The notes below the pieces were generated by a model. It was given only the letters and a program-made list of their open reading frames with translations, had not been told where the DNA came from and made no database searches. From the NCBI GenBank assembly GCA_964636685.1, contig CAZWUK010000030.1:1-24780 (forward strand): a DNA stretch of 24,780 nt. Reading direction: 5' to 3'. The first letter of the stretch is position 1, and each line of letters opens with the position of its first letter. The stretch comes from CAZWUK01 sp964636685 (GTDB lineage Bacteria; Bacillota; Clostridia; Christensenellales; CAG-138). Of this stretch, positions 22,086 through 24,780 are shown piece after piece. Made by a program: the position numbers and the translations under genes.

Positions 22086-23197
22086 TGCGTTTTATTGCAA
22101 CCTGTAAAATGGGGCTGGAATCGACCGTCGCCTTCCAACTGCGTCAGATGGACATGCAAAACGTTGTTGCAAGCGACGCAAAGGTAACGTTTGACGGAAC
22201 CTATTTCGACATGGCGCGCGCGTTGCTCTGGCTGCGTACGGCGGAGCGGCTGTTGCTGGAGGTCGCCTCTTTTCCGGCGACAACGTTTGATATGCTGTTT
22301 GAAGGCGTCAGAGCGATCCCGTGGCACCAGTATCTGCGGCAGGATTCCAATATCCATGTGACGGGAAAGTCGGCAAAAAGCACGCTTTTCTCCGTGTCCG
22401 ACTGCCAAAGCATTGTAAAAAAAGCTGTGATCGAACGGCTGAAGGACAGCTATCACTGTACCTCGTTCCCCGAGACAGGAAACGAGGTGATACTGGAGAT
22501 TGGCTTGCTGCGAGATACCGCGACGATCACTTTGGACTGCTGCGGCGCGGGGCTTTCCCGACGCGGATACCGTACTTATAATGTGCCCGCGCCAATCTCA
22601 GAAACCTTGGGCGCGGCGATCATTCAGCTTTCGCGCTATTACCCCGATATTCCTTTGATCGATCCTATGTGCGGCTCCGGCACGATGCCCATTGAAGCGG
22701 CGATGATCGCAGAAAATCGCGCGCCGGGATTGCTGCGCGATTTTTCGTCGGAGAATTGGTTTTTCGCGGATCATAAGGTGTTTGACGTTGCCAGAAGCGA
22801 GGCGCGGGATGCAATTCGACCGACAAAGCTTTGCATCCTGGGCAGCGATATTGATGCGCACTGCATTGATCTAAGCAAGAAACACGCAAAAAAGGCGGGC
22901 GTGATGGTGGATTGGGCGGTCAAGCCGGTGGCGGAAATCGCCTCCTCTGAAAAAAACGGTATCATCGTATGCAATCCGCCATATGGCGAGCGGCTGATGC
23001 AGCCGCGGGAGATTGAGCGTCTATACCGCCAAATGCGCGGCGTGTTTGATTCGATGCCGGATTGGTCGAAAAATATTATTTCCGGCTATCGTGAATTCGA
23101 AAAGACCTACGGAAAGCGCGCGGACAAACGCAGGAAACTCAGCAACGGCGGCATGACCTGTACGTTATATCAATATTTTCGGGAGAAAAAGCAATGA
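22085..23197 (+). CDS. THUMP-domain class I RNA methyltransferase (RlmL/YpsC type)
   Basis: The 370-residue protein starts RFIATCKMGLESTVAFQLRQ. It has an N-terminal ferredoxin-like and THUMP region (about residues 45-155) that binds RNA, then a Rossmann methyltransferase domain with DPMCGSGTM (193-201) and NPPYGERL (297-304). NPPY is the catalytic motif of N-methylating enzymes. The family includes the N2-guanine methyltransferase RlmL (23S rRNA G2445) and Bacillus YpsC. The SAM segment GSDIDAHCIDLSKKHAKKAG agrees. ATG overlaps the TPR stop by one base and has GGAGG about seven bases upstream. The stop overlaps the next start in ATGA, so the genes are tightly coupled. Confidence 0.9.
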   Translation: MRFIATCKMGLESTVAFQLRQMDMQNVVASDAKVTFDGTYFDMARALLWLRTAERLLLEVASFPATTFDMLFEGVRAIPWHQYLRQDSNIHVTGKSAKSTLFSVSDCQSIVKKAVIERLKDSYHCTSFPETGNEVILEIGLLRDTATITLDCCGAGLSRRGYRTYNVPAPISETLGAAIIQLSRYYPDIPLIDPMCGSGTMPIEAAMIAENRAPGLLRDFSSENWFFADHKVFDVARSEARDAIRPTKLCILGSDIDAHCIDLSKKHAKKAGVMVDWAVKPVAEIASSEKNGIIVCNPPYGERLMQPREIERLYRQMRGVFDSMPDWSKNIISGYREFEKTYGKRADKRRKLSNGGMTCTLYQYFREKKQ

Positions 23198-24402
23198 AAT
23201 ACGTAGTTTTTCTTGGCGACGGTATGGCAGATTATCCCATTGCCGATTTGGGCGGAAAAACCCCGCTGGAAGTAGCAAAGCATCCCAATATGGACAAGAT
23301 GGCGTCCTGCGGCGTATTTGGCATGGTGCAAACAATACCGGAAGGGATGAAACCGGGCAGCGATACGGCGAATCTTTCCGTGATGGGCTATGATCCGAAG
23401 CGCTATTATACGGGCAGATCTCCCTTGGAGGCCGCCAGCATTGGCATTCCCTTGATGCAGACGGATGTGACCTATCGGTGCAATTTCGTTACGCTTTCGG
23501 ACGCGGCGTCGATTGAGGAAGCAACGATGCTCGATTACAGCGCCGGTGAAATATCTTCGGAAGAAGCGCGCGCTTTAGTCGAAACGATCAATCAACGGTA
23601 TTTCGACGGGACACACCACCTGTATCCGGGCGTTTCCTACCGGCAGTGCTTTGTCATCAAGGAAGCCGAGGACGGCGCGCTTTTAACCCCGCCGCATGAC
23701 ATTTCCAAAAAGCCGGTGCGCGGAAAACTGCCTGCCGGAACAAACGGCTCGCTGCTGCTGGAGATGATGGAGTATTCATACCGGACGCTCAAGGCGCATC
23801 CGATCAACCAAAAGCGGATCGCCGCAGGAAAGAATCCCGCCAACTGTATCTGGTTTTGGGGGGAAGGCAGAAAACCGGCCTTGACGTCGTTCTATGAGAA
23901 ATTCGGCTTACACGGGGCGGTGGTATCGGCGGTGGACTTGATTCAGGGAATCGGCGTTTGCGCGGGCATGCGCGTGCTGCATGTGGATGGCGCCACGGGT
24001 AATTATCATACCAATTTTACCGGAAAGGGTGAAGCCGCCATACAAGCGTTCCGCGACGGCTGCGACTTTGTCTATATTCATGTGGAAGCGCCGGACGAGT
24101 GCGGGCATCAAGGGGAATTGAGAGAGAAGATTTACTCCATCGAGCAGATCGACGAGAAGATCATCGGGCCGGTGCTTTCCTATTTGGATGGTACCGGGGA
24201 AGCGTATCAGGCGCTGGCGCTGCCAGATCATCCTACGCCGTTGTCGCTGATGACCCATGTGGGGGATCCTGTTCCGTTTGCGCTGTTCAACAACGCGCTG
24301 CAAGCGCGCCGCCGATTGCTTTATGACGAGGTGAGCGCGCGGGATACCGGCGTTTTTGTCAAAGAGGGCCCGGAACTGATGCGGATGATGCTGCGCAAAT
24401 AA
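23194..24402 (+). CDS. Cofactor-independent phosphoglycerate mutase-like protein (ApgM type; proposed homoserine kinase)
   Basis: The 402-residue protein belongs to the alkaline-phosphatase superfamily. It has MKYVVFLGDGMADYPI (metal-binding D9), GSDTANLSVMGYDP at about 55-68, where the catalytic serine is expected, ENAYTGRSPLEAA-like YYTGRSPLEAASIGI, the HVEAPDECGHQGE metal motif and LPDHPTP near the C-terminus. The branch is archaeal-type apgM. Its bacterial members have been proposed as a homoserine kinase because they occur in threonine operons. The nearby asd-dap operon fits that idea but does not prove it, and I cannot separate glycolytic mutase from kinase here. GGGAG is upstream, and the start overlaps the preceding stop by four bases. 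No terminator is seen before the tRNA promoter. Confidence 0.9.
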   Translation: MKYVVFLGDGMADYPIADLGGKTPLEVAKHPNMDKMASCGVFGMVQTIPEGMKPGSDTANLSVMGYDPKRYYTGRSPLEAASIGIPLMQTDVTYRCNFVTLSDAASIEEATMLDYSAGEISSEEARALVETINQRYFDGTHHLYPGVSYRQCFVIKEAEDGALLTPPHDISKKPVRGKLPAGTNGSLLLEMMEYSYRTLKAHPINQKRIAAGKNPANCIWFWGEGRKPALTSFYEKFGLHGAVVSAVDLIQGIGVCAGMRVLHVDGATGNYHTNFTGKGEAAIQAFRDGCDFVYIHVEAPDECGHQGELREKIYSIEQIDEKIIGPVLSYLDGTGEAYQALALPDHPTPLSLMTHVGDPVPFALFNNALQARRRLLYDEVSARDTGVFVKEGPELMRMMLRK

Positions 24403-24421
24403 AACTTGCGGCGAAAAAGAC

Positions 24422-24450
24422 TTGCAAATTCAACCGGTTTAGTGTATGAT
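24422..24450 (+). promoter_or_regulatory. Promoter of tRNA-Ser
   Basis: TTGCAA (24422-24427) and TATGAT (24445-24450) with a 17-base spacer put the start near 24457, fifteen bases before the tRNA. Confidence 0.7.
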
Positions 24451-24471
24451 AATTTTCGCGTCATAAAACGT

Positions 24472-24562
24472 GGAGAGATGGCTGAGCTGGTCGAAGGCGC
24501 ACGACTGGAAATCGTGTATACGGGGAACCGTATCAAGGGTTCGAATCCCTTTCTCTCCGCCA
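24472..24562 (+). tRNA. tRNA-Ser (anticodon GGA)
   Basis: The 91-base gene has acceptor GGAGAGA (24472-24478) pairing with TCTCTCC (24552-24558), discriminator G and encoded CCA (24560-24562). The anticodon stem CACGA/TCGTG encloses CTGGAAA with GGA at 24507-24509, which reads UCC and UCU. The long variable arm TACGG-GGAA-CCGTA is the class II mark of tRNA-Ser. The T arm contains GGGTTCGAATCCC. Confidence 0.97.
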
Positions 24563-24563
24563 C

Positions 24564-24611
24564 AAAGGTAGTCAGTCAATGATACAAATTGACTGACTAC
24601 CTTTTAATTTT
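24564..24611 (+). terminator. Terminator of tRNA-Ser
   Basis: AAAGGTAGTCAGTCAAT (24564-24580) pairs over all 17 bases with the segment at 24588-24604 across a seven-base loop, followed by TTTAATTTT. It starts two bases after the CCA end. Confidence 0.92.
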
Positions 24612-24639
24612 GCCTATTAGAAAAGCTTATAATACAAGG

Positions 24640-24690
24640 AAAAAGCGAGACAAGGGGGTGCAAAATGCCCGTCCTGTCTCGCTTTTTTTA
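24640..24690 (-). terminator. Strong terminator behind a minus-strand gene end
   Basis: AAAAAGCGAGACA (24640-24652) pairs perfectly with TGTCTCGCTTTTT (24675-24687) across 22 bases. Read on the minus strand it begins directly at the TAA stop at 24690-24688 and ends in TTTTT. It can also act on the plus strand, which has seven Ts. Confidence 0.85.
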
Positions 24691-24780
24691 TTTATCCATG
24701 ACTTGCAGTAATTCGATGACTATATTTTTTTGCACCCCTCCTCAAACGGCAACAGAGGCAAAATTAAATTGTATAGGGCA
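24688..24780 (-). pseudogene. 3' end of an unidentified minus-strand gene, apparent frameshift
   Basis: On the minus strand the sequence entering the window reads LYNLILPLLPFEEGCKK in one frame and then hits TAG after a run of seven As (24731-24725). Adding one A would continue it as NIVIELLQVMDK and stop at TAA 24690-24688, right before a perfect terminator. The joined reading looks like a natural protein C-terminus, but the gene start is outside the window and I do not recognise the family. The frameshift could be a homopolymer sequencing error. Alternatively the stretch is non-coding. Confidence 0.4.

Noticed and set aside
1..24780. CRISPR array, intact insertion sequence, prophage genes or replication origin
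   Set aside because: No regularly spaced direct repeats, transposase, integrase or phage structural motifs were seen in either strand.

Overview
The window reads as chromosomal DNA of an endospore-forming Firmicute, most likely a member of the Clostridia. It carries spoIVA, gpr and spoIIP together with a clostridial-type asd-dapA-dapB operon, has sigma-A-like promoters with 17-base spacers and purine-rich ribosome binding sites, and is of moderate GC content. I cannot name a genus from the sequence alone.

Layout. Positions 1-55 are the 3' part of a tRNA-Gln(CUG). A low-complexity, decayed stretch follows (about 118-612), then a ferredoxin-type aldo/keto reductase (673-1824). Positions 1825-2660 are a scar: the C-terminal stump of a DegT/DnrJ-type aminotransferase on the minus strand, a palindromic element of about 115 bp, and the C-terminal stump of a GNAT acetyltransferase on the plus strand, each with terminators. 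Positions 2715-8028 are one carbohydrate-uptake type operon. It has a strong promoter with a LacI-type palindromic operator just downstream, a metallo-beta-lactamase-fold protein, a MalG-type permease, a lipoprotein solute-binding protein, a MalF-type permease and a LacI-family regulator. There is no ATPase and no glycosidase.

Positions 8029-8402 hold a dispersed repeat (copy A), a strong terminator and an extended -10 promoter that appears to give a leaderless mRNA for a radical-SAM/DUF512 protein (8403-9734). That gene overlaps der and is followed by plsY, spoIVA (broken by one apparent base deletion), gpr and spoIIP. This links ribosome assembly, phospholipid synthesis and spore development on one strand. 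Repeat copy B and a bidirectional terminator separate this block from the minus-strand asd-dapA-dapB operon. In that operon DapB carries a C-terminal pair of aspartokinase-type ACT domains, an unusual fusion that suggests feedback control of the lysine/diaminopimelate branch.

From a divergent promoter pair near 18.62-18.71 kb, a second tight operon runs to the right: SAM methyltransferase, hslO (Hsp33), a TPR protein of unknown role, a THUMP-domain RNA methyltransferase and an apgM-like phosphoglycerate mutase/proposed homoserine kinase, all overlapping or abutting. A tRNA-Ser(GGA) with its own promoter and terminator follows. The last 90 bases look like the frameshifted 3' end of a minus-strand gene that runs off the window.

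The observations most worth a second look are the DapB-ACT-ACT fusion, the LacI operon led by a metallo-hydrolase, the leaderless DUF512 promoter, the repeat pair A/B, the aminotransferase/GNAT scar with its palindromic element, and the two one-base frameshifts, which could be assembly errors.
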